From Burkholderia sp. USMB20 (lineage in GTDB: Bacteria; Pseudomonadota; Gammaproteobacteria; Burkholderiales; Burkholderiaceae), in the NCBI RefSeq assembly GCF_000949135.2, contig NZ_JTAN02000019.1, positions 868,001-932,000 of the forward strand: 64,000 bases of DNA. Direction: 5' to 3'. The notes beneath the pieces were generated by a model. The model made no database searches. It was given only the letters and a program-made list of their open reading frames with translations, and was not told where the DNA came from. The translations under genes and the position numbers were made by a program. The number at the start of each line of letters is the position of its first letter. Within the stretch, counting starts at the first letter, position 1. This document shows, in pieces, positions 19,473-30,800 of this stretch.

Positions 19473-20366
19473 ATGGCGCGCAAGGGCATCATTCTCGCCG
19501 GCGGTTCCGGCACACGGCTCTATCCGATCACGCATTCGGTCTCGAAGCAGTTGCTTCCTGTCTACGACAAGCCGATGATCTATTACCCGCTGTCGACGCT
19601 GATGGTAGCGGGCATTCGCGACGTGCTGATCATCTCGACGCCGCAGGACACCCCGCGCTTCGAAGCCATGCTCGGCGACGGTAGCCAGTGGGGGATGAAC
19701 ATCCGGTATGCGGTGCAGCCGTCACCGGACGGTCTTGCGCAGGCGTTCGTCATCGGCCGCGAATTCGTGGGCAACGACCCGTCGGCGCTTATCCTCGGCG
19801 ACAACATCTTCTATGGTCACGACCTGGCCAAGCAGCTCGAGCACGCAGACGCGCAGGACGCGGGCGCAACGGTGTTCGCCTATCACGTACACGATCCGGA
19901 GCGTTACGGCGTCGTCGAGTTCGACCAGCACTTCCGTGCCGTATCGATCGAAGAGAAGCCGGCCAAGCCGCGTTCGCACTACGCCGTGACCGGCCTCTAC
20001 TTCTACGACAACCGCGTGTGCGACATCGCCGCCGACATCGAGCCGTCGCCGCGCGGCGAACTCGAAATCACCGACGTCAATTCCCGCTATCTCGCCGACG
20101 GCGCGTTGAACGTCGAGATCATGGGCCGCGGCTATGCATGGCTCGACACCGGCACCCACGATTCGCTGATCGAGGCCGCCAGCTTCATCGCGACGCTGCA
20201 GAAGCGGCAAGGTCTGGTCGTCGCCTGCCCCGAGGAGATCGCGTACCGCAGGCACTGGATCGATGCCGAACAGGTACAGAAGCTCGCGCAGCCGCTGTCG
20301 AAAAACGGCTACGGCAAATATTTGCTGAACATTCTTACGGATCAGGTTGCATGGCCATCACGGTAA
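19473..20366 (+). CDS. rmlA: Glucose-1-phosphate thymidylyltransferase
   Basis: RmlA (RfbA) joins dTTP and glucose-1-phosphate, the first step of dTDP-rhamnose synthesis. The 297-residue protein opens with [17 protein letters not shown], the nucleotidyltransferase signature, followed by [21 protein letters not shown] longer frame starts inside rmlB, but the ATG at 19473 puts the signature at residues 4-20 as in known enzymes. Its end overlaps rmlC by 16 bases. Confidence 0.97.
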   Translation: MARKGIILAGGSGTRLYPITHSVSKQLLPVYDKPMIYYPLSTLMVAGIRDVLIISTPQDTPRFEAMLGDGSQWGMNIRYAVQPSPDGLAQAFVIGREFVGNDPSALILGDNIFYGHDLAKQLEHADAQDAGATVFAYHVHDPERYGVVEFDQHFRAVSIEEKPAKPRSHYAVTGLYFYDNRVCDIAADIEPSPRGELEITDVNSRYLADGALNVEIMGRGYAWLDTGTHDSLIEAASFIATLQKRQGLVVACPEEIAYRRHWIDAEQVQKLAQPLSKNGYGKYLLNILTDQVAWPSR

Positions 20367-20902
20367 CTGCTACGGCGCTCCCCGAAGTCAAGATCGTCGA
20401 GCCGAAAGTATTCGGCGACGCGCGTGGCTATTTCTACGAGAGCTTCAACGGGCGCGAATTCGCGGCGCTCGTCGAGGCCGACGTCGAGTTCGTCCAGGAC
20501 AACCACTCGCGTTCCGCGAAGGGTGTGCTGCGCGGGCTCCACTACCAGATCGAGCACGCGCAGGGCAAGCTCGTGCGCGTGGTCGAAGGCGAGGTGTTCG
20601 ACGTCGCAGTCGACATCCGGCGCAGTTCGCCGAATTTCGGCAAATGGGTCGGTGTGACGCTGTCGGCCGACAACCATCGCCAGCTGTGGGTGCCGCCCGG
20701 CTTCGCGCACGGCTTCGTGGTGCTGTCGGAGTCCGCACAATTCCTCTACAAAACCACCGACTACTGGTTCCCGGAGCACGAGCGCAGCCTGCTGTGGAAC
20801 GATCCGGAGATCGGCATCGAATGGCCGCTCGACGGCGAACCGCTGCTGGCCGCGAAAGACGCGGCGGGCAAGCGGCTCGCCGAAGCCGAGTGCTTCCAGT
20901 GA
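20351..20902 (+). CDS. rmlC: dTDP-4-dehydrorhamnose 3,5-epimerase
   Basis: RmlC (RfbC) is a cupin-fold epimerase of 183 residues. The conserved [30 protein letters not shown] (active-site histidine) and [14 protein letters not shown] segments are all present. It overlaps the end of rmlA and the start of rmlD, so the three are translationally coupled. Confidence 0.96.
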   Translation: MAITVTATALPEVKIVEPKVFGDARGYFYESFNGREFAALVEADVEFVQDNHSRSAKGVLRGLHYQIEHAQGKLVRVVEGEVFDVAVDIRRSSPNFGKWVGVTLSADNHRQLWVPPGFAHGFVVLSESAQFLYKTTDYWFPEHERSLLWNDPEIGIEWPLDGEPLLAAKDAAGKRLAEAECFQ

Positions 20903-21813
20903 GGGCCGCCGTGCAAACGCCCGAACCGCGAACCATCCTGCTCACCGGCATCAACGGCCAGGTGGGATTCGAGCTGGCGCGCACGCTGCAAGGGCTCGGT
21001 AACGTGGTCGCGCTCGACCGCAACCGGCTCGACCTGTCGCGCCTCGACCAGGTGCGCGAGGTCGTGCGTGAAGTGAAGCCCGACCTGATCGTGAATCCGG
21101 CCGCGTACACGGCGGTGGATCAGGCGCAGACCGACGTCGCGCTTGCCACGCGCCTGAACGCCGAGGCGCCCGCGGTGCTGGCCGAAGAGGCGAAGCGCAT
21201 CGGCGCGGCGCTGATTCACTACTCGACCGATTACGTCTTTGCCGGGACGAAGGACGGCCCGTACGTCGAGGACGATCCCGTCGATCCGCAAAACGTCTAT
21301 GGCAAGACCAAGCTCGCGGGCGAACAGGCGATCGCGGCCGCCGGCTGCGCGCATCTGATCTTCCGCACGAGCTGGGTGTACGGTGCGCGCGGCAAGAACT
21401 TTCTGCTGACGATGCTGCGCCTGGGCGCCGAGCGCGACGAACTGAAGATCGTCGCGGACCAGATCGGTGCACCGACCTGGTCGAACACGATCGCAACGCT
21501 GACCGCCCATGTCGTCGCACAGGCCGCCGCCACCGGCGCGGCCGGTCGGGAAGCATGGTGGAACGCGCATTCAGGCATCTATCACCTGTGCGCGGCGGGT
21601 TCGACTTCGTGGCACGGCTTCGCCGAGGCGATTTTCCGTCTCTCGAATCTACCAAGGAAGCCTGCGGTCATGCCGATTCCCGCCAGCGCCTATCCGACAC
21701 CCGCCAGCCGCCCGGCCAATTCGCGGATGTCGAACGAGAAACTGGCCGAGCACTTCGGCGTGCGCGCGCCGCATTGGGAAGCTGCGCTCGAGCTGTGCAT
21801 GAAAGAAATTTAA
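20899..21813 (+). CDS. rmlD: dTDP-4-dehydrorhamnose reductase
   Basis: RmlD (RfbD) reduces dTDP-4-keto-L-rhamnose to dTDP-L-rhamnose with NADPH. The SDR-type protein shows ILLTGINGQVGFELAR near the N-terminus, NPAAYTAVDQAQ, STDYVFAG and the YGKTKLAGEQ catalytic pair. The likely start is the GTG at 20899, which overlaps the rmlC stop in GTGA (304 residues); the GTG at 20911 is the alternative. It ends nine bases from the converging GNAT gene. Confidence 0.94.
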   Translation: MRAAVQTPEPRTILLTGINGQVGFELARTLQGLGNVVALDRNRLDLSRLDQVREVVREVKPDLIVNPAAYTAVDQAQTDVALATRLNAEAPAVLAEEAKRIGAALIHYSTDYVFAGTKDGPYVEDDPVDPQNVYGKTKLAGEQAIAAAGCAHLIFRTSWVYGARGKNFLLTMLRLGAERDELKIVADQIGAPTWSNTIATLTAHVVAQAAATGAAGREAWWNAHSGIYHLCAAGSTSWHGFAEAIFRLSNLPRKPAVMPIPASAYPTPASRPANSRMSNEKLAEHFGVRAPHWEAALELCMKEI

Positions 21814-21822
21814 CGCGCACCG

Positions 21823-22500
21823 TCAGCCGCGGCGCGTGAGCCGCATGCGGACCGAAGCGAGTTCGGCGGGCAGCCGGCGCGAGCGCTGACGCGACCGCGT
21901 CAGCACGGCAAAGCCGAGCCGCTCGTACAGTTCGCGGGCACGTACATTCCGGGTCAGCACGTCGAGCACGATTTCTCGGCTGCGGTCGTCCGGCACCGCA
22001 CCGGTCTCGAGCGCGTCGCGCAGCAGTGCGGTGAAGATGCCCGTGCCGCGCTGCCGCTCGTCCGTCGCGCAATGCGCGATGAGGATCTGCGCACGTTTCG
22101 GCGCCGGAATCTCCGTTTCGAGCACCAGCCCGCGCAGTAACTGGCCGATCGCGCGGCGCACGCCGAAAAAGCGCGCCAGGGCCCACACGACGTGAAGGTC
22201 GTCGAACATCGTCCGGCGCCCGTCATGGATGGCCATCACGGCTTGCACCGTGCCGTCGGCGCCGACCGCGACCCGATGCCGGCGCCATGAGAACCGGCCG
22301 TGACGCGAGCGGAACGCCTGTTGCAGGAACGCAATGCAGCGCGCGTCGCTTTCACCGAGGAAGAAGCCGAATTCGCCGACACCGGATGCGAACACGAGCG
22401 GCGCGCATGCCGCCGCATCGTCCGCGCAAGCGGCGCGAAACGGTGTCGACGCATCGGCATGCGGCGCGTCGAAGGATGGTGCGAGCGCCGCGGCGGGCAT
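21823..22500 (-). CDS. GNAT-family N-acetyltransferase
   Basis: The 225-residue protein has a C-terminal GNAT fold: ILIAHCATDERQRGTGIFTALL gives the acetyl-CoA pyrophosphate loop in degenerate form (RQRGTG), and NVRARELYERLGF is the final motif. Residues 1-100 are less conserved. It is the last gene of the six-gene minus-strand operon, its ATG overlapping the previous stop as TGATG. In that context it could acylate the amine that the oxoamine synthase introduces and the LpxC-like enzyme exposes. The substrate is inference. Confidence 0.75.
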   Translation of the reverse strand: MPAAALAPSFDAPHADASTPFRAACADDAAACAPLVFASGVGEFGFFLGESDARCIAFLQQAFRSRHGRFSWRRHRVAVGADGTVQAVMAIHDGRRTMFDDLHVVWALARFFGVRRAIGQLLRGLVLETEIPAPKRAQILIAHCATDERQRGTGIFTALLRDALETGAVPDDRSREIVLDVLTRNVRARELYERLGFAVLTRSRQRSRRLPAELASVRMRLTRRG

Positions 22501-23828
22501 CACGTTGCCCGCCCCGCCAGGCGGGCCAGCACGGCGACGGTCCGGCTGATCTGCGCCGGCTCGTGCGTCGAGCAGATGAAGAAACGCAGGCGCGCGGCCT
22601 TCTCCTCGACGGCCGGATAGAAGATCGGCTGCACGTTGATCCCTTCGTCGAACATCGCGTTGGCCCACTGCGCGGCTTTCAGCGAACTGCCGGTGATCAC
22701 CGGCACGACCGCATAGCCGGCGCTCGTGCCGGTGTCGAGCCCGGCGGCGCGCGCCTCGGTCAGGAACTGCCGGCCGCGTGCCTGCAATTGCGCCACCCGC
22801 TGCGGTTCGGCCTGCAGGCGTTCGAGCGCGGCCAGCGACGCTTCTGCGAGCGTCGGCGCGAGTCCGACGCTGTAGAGAAAGCCCGGCGCCAGATGGCGCA
22901 GCATGTCAACGAGCGGCTGGCAGCCGGCGATGAAACCACCGCAACCGGCCAGCGTCTTGCTCATCGTGCCCATCCACATGTCGACCTGGTCGGGCGCGAC
23001 CGTGCAATGCTCGCGGATGCCCTTGCCCGTCGCACCGAGCACGCCGAGCGAATGCGCTTCGTCGACCAGCAGGAACGCGCCGTGGCGCGTCTTCACGTCG
23101 ACGAAACGCTGCAGGTCCGGAAAATCGCCATCCATGCTGTACAGCCCTTCGATCGCGATCAGCACGTGCCGGTATTCGCGACGCACGCGCGACAGCAGTG
23201 CGTCGAGCGCCTGCCAGTCGTTGTGCGCGAAGCTCAACCGCTTCGCGCCGCTCAGCTGCGCGCCCTGCACGATGCTGTTGTGCGCGAGCGCGTCGTGGAC
23301 GATCAGGTCGCCGGGGCCGAACAGCGCACCGATCACGGTCACGTTGGTCGCGTGGCCGCTCACGAACGCGACGCAATCGTCGGTCTCGTAGAACGCAGCC
23401 AGCGCGCGCTCGAGGTCGCGCTGCACCGGACGCTCGCCCGCGACCATCCGGCTCGCGGACGCCGACGTGCCATAGCGGTCGATCGCGGCCTTCGCCCGCT
23501 CGGATACGGCCGGATCGCCGGCGAGACCGAGATAGTTGTAGTTCGCGAAGTTCACGTATTCGCGACCGCCGATCTGCGTGGTCGCGCCGGCGATGCCGTC
23601 ATGCACGCGGAAGAACGGCGAGTCGACGCGCAGCTTCTCGCCCATCTCGCGCATGATCCTGACCTGCTGATACTGCGGCATCGATTCGAAACGGCTGCGC
23701 GCCGACGCGACCTGTGCCGCCGGTGCAGCGGGCACACCGGGCGCCGCGACGGCTTCCGTCGCGCGCTCCAGCTGCCGTTTCAGGGCTTTCGCCGCCAGTT
23801 GCTGGCGAAGGTGTTCTCCGAGTGCCAT
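22500..23828 (-). CDS. wcbT: Alpha-oxoamine synthase (AONS/SPT-like PLP enzyme)
   Basis: This 442-residue fold-type I PLP enzyme belongs to the alpha-oxoamine synthase family (KBL, BioF, HemA, serine palmitoyltransferase), which condenses an amino acid with an acyl thioester with loss of CO2. The sequence shows NFANYNYLGLAGDP, VDEAHSLGVLG and the PLP lysine Lys291 in GTMSKTLAGCGG. About 75 residues precede the core and could dock an acyl carrier. I took the ATG at 23828; a TTG 18 bases upstream is possible. In the operon it sits with a polyketide synthase ending in an ACP, so it probably off-loads the polyketide acyl chain onto an amino acid. The symbol follows remembered gene order in B. pseudomallei capsule I. 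Confidence 0.82.
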   Translation of the reverse strand: MALGEHLRQQLAAKALKRQLERATEAVAAPGVPAAPAAQVASARSRFESMPQYQQVRIMREMGEKLRVDSPFFRVHDGIAGATTQIGGREYVNFANYNYLGLAGDPAVSERAKAAIDRYGTSASASRMVAGERPVQRDLERALAAFYETDDCVAFVSGHATNVTVIGALFGPGDLIVHDALAHNSIVQGAQLSGAKRLSFAHNDWQALDALLSRVRREYRHVLIAIEGLYSMDGDFPDLQRFVDVKTRHGAFLLVDEAHSLGVLGATGKGIREHCTVAPDQVDMWMGTMSKTLAGCGGFIAGCQPLVDMLRHLAPGFLYSVGLAPTLAEASLAALERLQAEPQRVAQLQARGRQFLTEARAAGLDTGTSAGYAVVPVITGSSLKAAQWANAMFDEGINVQPIFYPAVEEKAARLRFFICSTHEPAQISRTVAVLARLAGRAT

Positions 23829-23865
23829 GTCTTTGGTTCCGGGCAATCCGTGCGTTGCGTCCGCA

Positions 23866-24807
23866 TTACGCGGACACGTCGACCCATTCGTACGCGTCGG
23901 GCGTACCTAGCAGCGCGCTGAGGAGTCTGTAGTTCATTTCGTGGGTGGGGCGATGTGCGATGACACGCCCGAGCAGCGGCGAACCCGCGAGCGCAAGGTC
24001 GCCGACGAGATCGAGCACGCGATGACGCACGAATTCATCGGGCGCACGCAGCCCGCCGATCACGTGATTGCCGATGATCGACGCCGTGCACGACGGTCGT
24101 GCGCCACGCAGGATCGGCGTGCCCGTCAGGTAACCGACCGCGATTGCCGGCACGGCCCACTTGATCCGTCCGTACGAACGCGACGACGAAATCTCGCTGG
24201 CAAACGTCCCCGGCGTGAGCTCGCCGTCCCACTGCATATCGCCGAACCCCTTGAGATCGTCGCGCACGCTGAATTCGTAGCGCTCGGCGGGCTCGACGCG
24301 CAATTCGCGCCGCGACGCACCTTCGCCGTCGGCCACGCTCACCGGTTTCAGCACCCGGAGGAAGCGCTTCGAACGCTGCAACTCGGCTCGGCCGCCGGCG
24401 GCGATCGCGTCGATCCAGGGCCGTGCGCTACCGTCGAGAATCGGCACTTCTTCCGCATCGAGTTCGACGATCGCGTGATCGATCTCACAGGTCAGCAGCG
24501 ACGCGAGCAGGTGCTCGACCGTACGCACGCCCATGCCGTCGTCCGCTCGCAGCATCGTGCAGAGCGGTTGTGCACGACGCACCGCCGGGCCGGCGGCAAG
24601 CCTCCCCAGTTCATGCTCGCCGCGCATGCGGCGAAATACGATCCCGTGCCGTTCGGCCGACGGGGCTGCGGGCAGGATCCGCACCTGGACCCGGCGCCCG
24701 GTGTGCAGGCCATGTCCGGTCATCGTCACCGGCCGGGCGACCGTCCCTTCGCTGGCCCGCCATCCTTGCGGCGCTTTCACCCGGCATGCACCGGCGTCGA
24801 TTTGCAT
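23866..24807 (-). CDS. wcbS: LpxC paralogue (UDP-3-O-acyl-GlcNAc deacetylase family)
   Basis: The 313-residue product aligns by eye along the whole length of LpxC: GHGLHTGRRV near residue 31, TVEHLLASL (Glu98-His99), SEISSSRSYG, EFVRHRVLDLVGD (His262, Asp266) and HRPTHE (His289). These correspond to the zinc ligands and general acid-base residues of E. coli LpxC, so it should be an active zinc amidase. It is embedded in a lipid operon; the essential lpxC normally sits in the mra/fts cluster, so this is probably a second copy with another substrate. Its start lies inside the end of the polyketide synthase (31-base overlap). The symbol is from remembered gene order. Confidence 0.82.
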   Translation of the reverse strand: MQIDAGACRVKAPQGWRASEGTVARPVTMTGHGLHTGRRVQVRILPAAPSAERHGIVFRRMRGEHELGRLAAGPAVRRAQPLCTMLRADDGMGVRTVEHLLASLLTCEIDHAIVELDAEEVPILDGSARPWIDAIAAGGRAELQRSKRFLRVLKPVSVADGEGASRRELRVEPAERYEFSVRDDLKGFGDMQWDGELTPGTFASEISSSRSYGRIKWAVPAIAVGYLTGTPILRGARPSCTASIIGNHVIGGLRAPDEFVRHRVLDLVGDLALAGSPLLGRVIAHRPTHEMNYRLLSALLGTPDAYEWVDVSA

Positions 24808-27800
24808 GTTGCTGCCCTCTGGTTTTCGTGATCCTGATTGCGTGCGAGTGTCGCGCGCGCCTCGTCGCCCAGCCCATGCCTCGCGACCAGCGCATCGGCC
24901 AGCTCGTCCGCTGCCGCGACGTTCTCGTTGCCGCCCTGCGCATCGAGCAACTCGACGATGCGCTCGGCCAGCGTATGCACCGTCGCGCCTTCCGCGATCG
25001 CCATGATCGACAGCTTGACGCCGAAGGTCTCCTCGACGGCCATGCCGAGCTCCATGCCCATCAGCGAGTCCATCCCGAGATCCAGCACCGACCGGCCGGC
25101 ATCGACGCGCTCCGGCGACATGTGCAGAATCCGCGCGATCTGGCCGCGCAGCGCCGACTCGACGAGCGCGACGGCCTCGGCCGCCGACAACGTTCGCAAT
25201 TGCTCCAGCAACACGCGATCCTCGCTCGACGCCTCGGCCGCCCCACCCGTTTGCAACGCCGCGTAACGGCGCGCGTGCGCGGCCGGCATGCCGCGCGAGA
25301 TGGCGCCCCAGTCGAGACGCACGACCGCTTCACCGGCGCTCCCTTGCACAAGCGCGCGTTCGAGCGCGCCCATCGCCTCGTCCGACGTGATCGACGCACC
25401 GCCGATCCGCGACTGCAACGCCTCGCGCGTGTCGGCGTTGCGCGCGAGGAAACCGACGTCCTCGATCGGCCCCCATGCCATGAACATCGCCGGCAGCCCC
25501 GCCGCGCGACGATGTGCGACCAGCGCCTCGAGGAAGCCGTTGGCGGCCACATATGCACCCTGCCCCGGATTGCCGAGATAGGTCGTCGCTGATGAGTACA
25601 CGATGAAGAAATCGAGCGCACATCGCCGCGTCGCGCGATGCAGGTTCCATGCACCGGCCACCTTCGGTTCGAGCACGGCCGCAAAGCGCGCGTCATCGAC
25701 GTTGCGCAGCAGACCGTCGTCGATCTGCATCGCCGAATGCAGCACACCCTTGAGCGGCGTCCCGCGACGCTCGATCTCTTCGATGAGGGTTTCCAGCGCC
25801 GCGCTGTCGGTCACGTCGCATCGTGCGACCGACACGTGCGCGCCGAGCGCGTCGCGCCAGCGATCGGCTTCGGCCTGCATCGCGGCGCCCAGTGCGCCGC
25901 CGCGACTCGCGAGTGTCAGGTGCCGTGCGCCGCGCTCGATCATCCAGCGCGCGGTCGCGAAACCCAGCCCGCCGGTGCCCCCGACGATCAGGTACGCCGC
26001 CTGCGGGTCGAGCCGCAGGGTCGGCACCGCGACGCCGCGCGTCGGTACCGGCGTGCCCGACGGATAGGTGACCAGCACCTTGCCGATCTGGCGCGCCTGC
26101 TGCATGTAGCGGAACGCTTCCTCCGCACGCGCGGCCGGGAACGCGCGGTACGGCAGCGGATGCAGCACGCCGCCCGAGAACAGGTCCATCACTTCCTCGA
26201 ACAGTCGCGTCGTCAGCGACGGCAGCACGCCCATCAGCTGATCGGCGTCGATGCCGAAATAGCTGATGTTGTTGCGGAAAGGCCGCAGGCCGATCTGGCT
26301 GTTCTCGTAGAAGTCACGCTTGCCGAGTTCGAGGAAACGGCCGAATGGACGCAGCGTATCGATGCTGCGCACCATCGCTTCGCCGGCGAGCGAATTGAGC
26401 ACGATGTCGACGCCTTCGCCGTGCGTGCGCGCGAGAATCTCGTCGGCGAACGCGAGGCTGCGCGAATCGAATACGCGGTCGACGCCGAGCAGGCGAATGA
26501 ACTCGCGCTTCTCGTCGCTGCCGGCGGTCGCGAAGACTTCGGCGCCGAGATGCCGCGCGATCTGGATCGCCGCAATACCGACCCCGCCCGCACCGCCGTG
26601 CACCAGCACGCGCTCGCCGCGTCGCAGCCGCGCCAGTTCGCAAAGTGCGTAGTACGCCGTGAAGAACGTCGTCGGGACCGTGGCGGCCTCCTCGAACGAC
26701 ATCGTGTCGGGCTTGCGTGCAATCGCGGTTGCGCGCGTGACCACGCGCGTCGCGAACGATGCCGGCGCGAAACCGAGCACCACATCGCCCGGCGCAAAAC
26801 CGTCGACGTCCGGGCCGACCCGGGCGACGCGCCCCGACATTTCCATGCCGATCGTCGCGCCCGCGAAGCCCGTCTCGACCGCTTCGTCGGACAGCAGCCC
26901 CATCGCATACATCACGTCGCGGAAATTGAGCCCGGTCGCCATCGGCTCGATCTCGACCTCGCCGGTGGCGAGATCGTGTGCTGGCATCGCGAACCATTCG
27001 AGGTTGCGCAACGAACCCGGCATGTCGAACGCGAGCCGTGCTCCCGGGTGGTCCGATGCAGGCGGCAGCGCGTTGTCGCGCTCGGCTGCCTGCGCGGCCG
27101 GCAGCATGCGCGGCACGTAGCGGCCCTGCGGTGCCAGCAGCACTTCCTCTTCGCCATCGTCGCCGAGCAGCGCCATCGCAAGCTGCAGCGTCGGTCGTTC
27201 GACGGCCTGATCGACGTCGATCAGACGGATCGGCAGCGTCGGATACTCGTTCGCGATCACGCGGCCGAGGCCCCACAACGTTCCGTGCTCGGGATGCGCC
27301 GACGCACCGGCCGCGAACGGCGCACCGCCGCGCGTCACGACGCACAGCCGACCGCGTTCCGACGCGCCCGCCGCATCGAGATCGCGCACGAGCGATGCCA
27401 GTGCGAGCGCGCCGTCGTGCTGCGCATGCATCACGGCCGCCCCGTCGGCCGAGTCGAGCGATGCAAGCGGCGCCACGAACACGACATGCGCCGGATGCTC
27501 TGCCGGCTGACGCGCCGACCATGCGGCGGCGTCACGCACCGATGCCGATTCGACCCGGCAACCGAGCCGCTCGAGCTCGCCCGCCAAGGAAATGCCGAAC
27601 GCGTCGTCACCGTCTTGCGCGATCAACCAGTGCGCCGCGTCGCTCGTCGCCATGCGACGCGCGAGATCCGCGTCGTGCGATGCGATAGCCACCGGTTCGT
27701 CGGCGAATGGCTTGCGTGCGGCGATGAAGGTCGGCACGCCTTCGAGATCGAGGCCTTGTTCGGTATCGCGCACCACGTCGACGAGCCCGGCGCGTTCACA

Positions 27801-30800
27801 CATCGCGACGATCGCGGCTGGCGCCAGCGTGCCGTACGCACCGGCGGACACTTCGCCGCCGGCCATGCCGAACACGATGTCGGAGAACCGGCTTCGCCGC
27901 CCTTCCGTGATGGCGACCAAGCCGCCCGGTGCGAGCCGTTCGGTGATCGCCGTCAGCGCGGCGAGCGGATCCGGGTGATCGCCCAGCATCCGGTTGACGA
28001 TCACGACGTCGAACGGCGTCGTATCGCAACATTGCGCGAACAACGGCGCGTCGGTCGCAAACGCCAGCGTTCGTACCTGCGCGTGCGCTTCTGCATCGAA
28101 CCCGGCGAGCTGCTGCTGCGTACCTGCCAGCAGGTATTCGCAGCGACCGGCCGGCACGTCAACGTCGAGCGGTTGCAGCACGTCGCCGCTCGCGGCACCG
28201 ATCTCCAGCACACGCAAGCGCCGTGCATCCGACCACGCTGCGATCGCCTGCGTCACGCAGGCGGCGAGCAGCGCACGCGCATGCGCCCAGGTCGGCGAGG
28301 CATCGAAGAACTGCTCGACCAGACTGCGCCCGGTCGACGACAGCAGCGCGCCCTCGGACGACGCGTCGCTCAGCACGCGCGGCAACGCCGCGCCGACGTG
28401 CGCCAGCAACGTCAGTTCGGCGACATGGGCCGGCGATGCCGCCAGCACGTCGCGCCACAGCGCGTCACGCGCGGGCATCGCCGCGCAGGCTTCGTCATCG
28501 CGAACCAGACTATCGCCGTCGAAACGGGCCAGCCCGTCTTCGACGACGATCTCCGCCAGACGGGCGACCTGTTGCGGGTGCGTGCCCATCGGCAGCGCCG
28601 GCTGGGCGAAGACGCCAAGCGCATCCAGTGCGTCGAGCGCATGCAGACCGGCGAGCACGTCGAGCAGCGGCAGCATTTCGGTCAGATGCTGCGTGCGGCG
28701 CGCGTGGTCTTCGCGCGCCGCGACATGCGCGTTCGCACGCTCGACGAGCATACCCGGCTGTGGCAGTGCGGCGGCCGTGTAACCGCCCGGCAGCGGCCGC
28801 GCTTCGAGCACGTAGGCAAAGCGCGCCGGCGCGCCGTGACGGCGCCCGGCGAGATCGACGCGACGGAAGCGGCACGCGGCAAGGCGCGCGACGATCCTGC
28901 CGCTGGCATCGATGAATTCGAACGATGCGACGATCGAATGCGGGCTGCGGCGGTGAATGCGCGCCAGCACGCGACGAATCGATTCGCCGCTCAGGAAATC
29001 GACGCGGCCGATCTGGACCGGAACAAATGCCGCATGCGCATCGTCCGGTGCGGCGCCGGCCTGCCCCAGCACCGCGAACAGCGGATGGAAACCGCTGTCC
29101 ATCAGCGCGGGATGCAGCAGATAGTCCGACCGCGCATACGCGTCGGCCAGGGCCGTCGGCACCTCAAGCTCGGCAAGCGCGTCGTCTCCCGACACGCACA
29201 GCGACCGCACCCAGCGGAACGCCGGGCCGTAGCTGAGGCCGATCGCCGCCGTGCCCGCATACAGCGCGTCGCCGGACAGCGCGGGACGCGATTGCAGCCG
29301 CGCGATCACGGACGCCTCCGGCATGCTGTCCGCATCGAGCGTATTGCCGCTTTCGAGCAGGCGCCCCGTCACGTTCAGGTTCCACGGGCCGTCCGTCATC
29401 CGGTCGCGCGTCTCGATCGTAAACGACGCGGTGCGCACGTCGATCGCGAACCGGAACAGCTTCGCGTGCTGCGGCTGGAACACGACCGGCATGCGGATCT
29501 CGACGTTCTCGATGGCGACGTCCTCCGTGCCGAAGAACGTGCGCGCCGCCGCGAGCGCCATTTCGACATAACCGGCACCGGGGAACGCGACGCCACCGTC
29601 GACGACGTGATCGGCGAGCATCGCCACGCGCTGTGGATCGAGCTGGTTCTCCCAGGCGAACGCATGCTCGTGCAGGCGATACCCGAGCAGCGGATGATCG
29701 ACGCGGCGGTTCACGAGCCCGTAACCCTCGACGCTCGGCACCAGCCAGTAACGCTCACGCTGCCACGGATAGGTCGGCAGCGCGGCGTGCGGCGCGTCGG
29801 GCACGAAGCGGTCGAGATCGACGCGCGCGCCTTGCGCAACCGCCGACAGGACCGAATGGGCGAGCATCTCCGCGCTATCGTGCTGGCGCTTGAGCGTCGG
29901 CACGACGACGCCCGGCGCAACGCGCGCCGCAAGCGTCTGCTTCACGTAGGTGCGCAGGATCGCGTGCGGCGCGATCTCGACGAACACGCGCACGCGATCG
30001 TCGGCCAGACGGGAAATTGCGTCGCCGAAACGAACCGGCTCGCGAATGTTGCGCCACCAATAGCCCGCGTCGAGCGCGGTGCCCGACAGCGTGTCGCCGG
30101 TCACCGTCGACACGAATCGCGTATGCGTCTCGCGCGGCGCGAGATCGGCCAGCCCGTCGCGCACGACCGGCTCGATCGCGTCCATGCGGCTGCTGTGGAA
30201 CGCGTAATCGAGGTCGAGCATCTGGTAGAAATGGCCCGCGTCCGCAAGCGCCGCGCCGATTGCTTCCAGCGCAGCTTGCGAACCGGCGAGCGTCACTGAC
30301 TCGGGGCTGTTGGTGCCGGCAATTTCGATGGCGGCGCCGAGTTCGAGACGCGCGATCCAGTCGCGCGCCGCGGCTTCGCCGATGCCGGCCGCCGCCATCC
30401 TGCCTGCGCCACGCGTGAGACCCTGTGCCCCGCTGCGGATCCGGATCACGCGCACGGCTTCGGCGAGCGTGAGTGCACCCGACGCCCAGGCCGCGGCGAT
30501 CTCGCCGACACTGTGGCCGACCGCCGCGTCGAAGCGGATGCCGCGCGCGGTCAGCACACGCGTGATGCCGACCTGCATCGCGAACAGCAGCGGCTGCGCG
30601 TTCTCGGTCGCGGCAAGCCATGCGGCGTCGACGCCTTCGCGCATGACTTCGACGAGCGACGCGTTGCCGTCTGCACGCCAGAGCGCATCGACTTCGTCGA
30701 GTGCCGCGCGAAACACGGCGTCCTCGCCATAGAGCCGCTTGCCCATCCCGGCCCATTGACTGCCGTTGCCCGCATAAACGAACGCGACCGGCGCGTCGCC

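Noticed and set aside
25638-30299. 1553-residue plus-strand frame
   Set aside because: It lies entirely opposite the polyketide synthase and shows low-complexity arginine-rich composition typical of a shadow frame.
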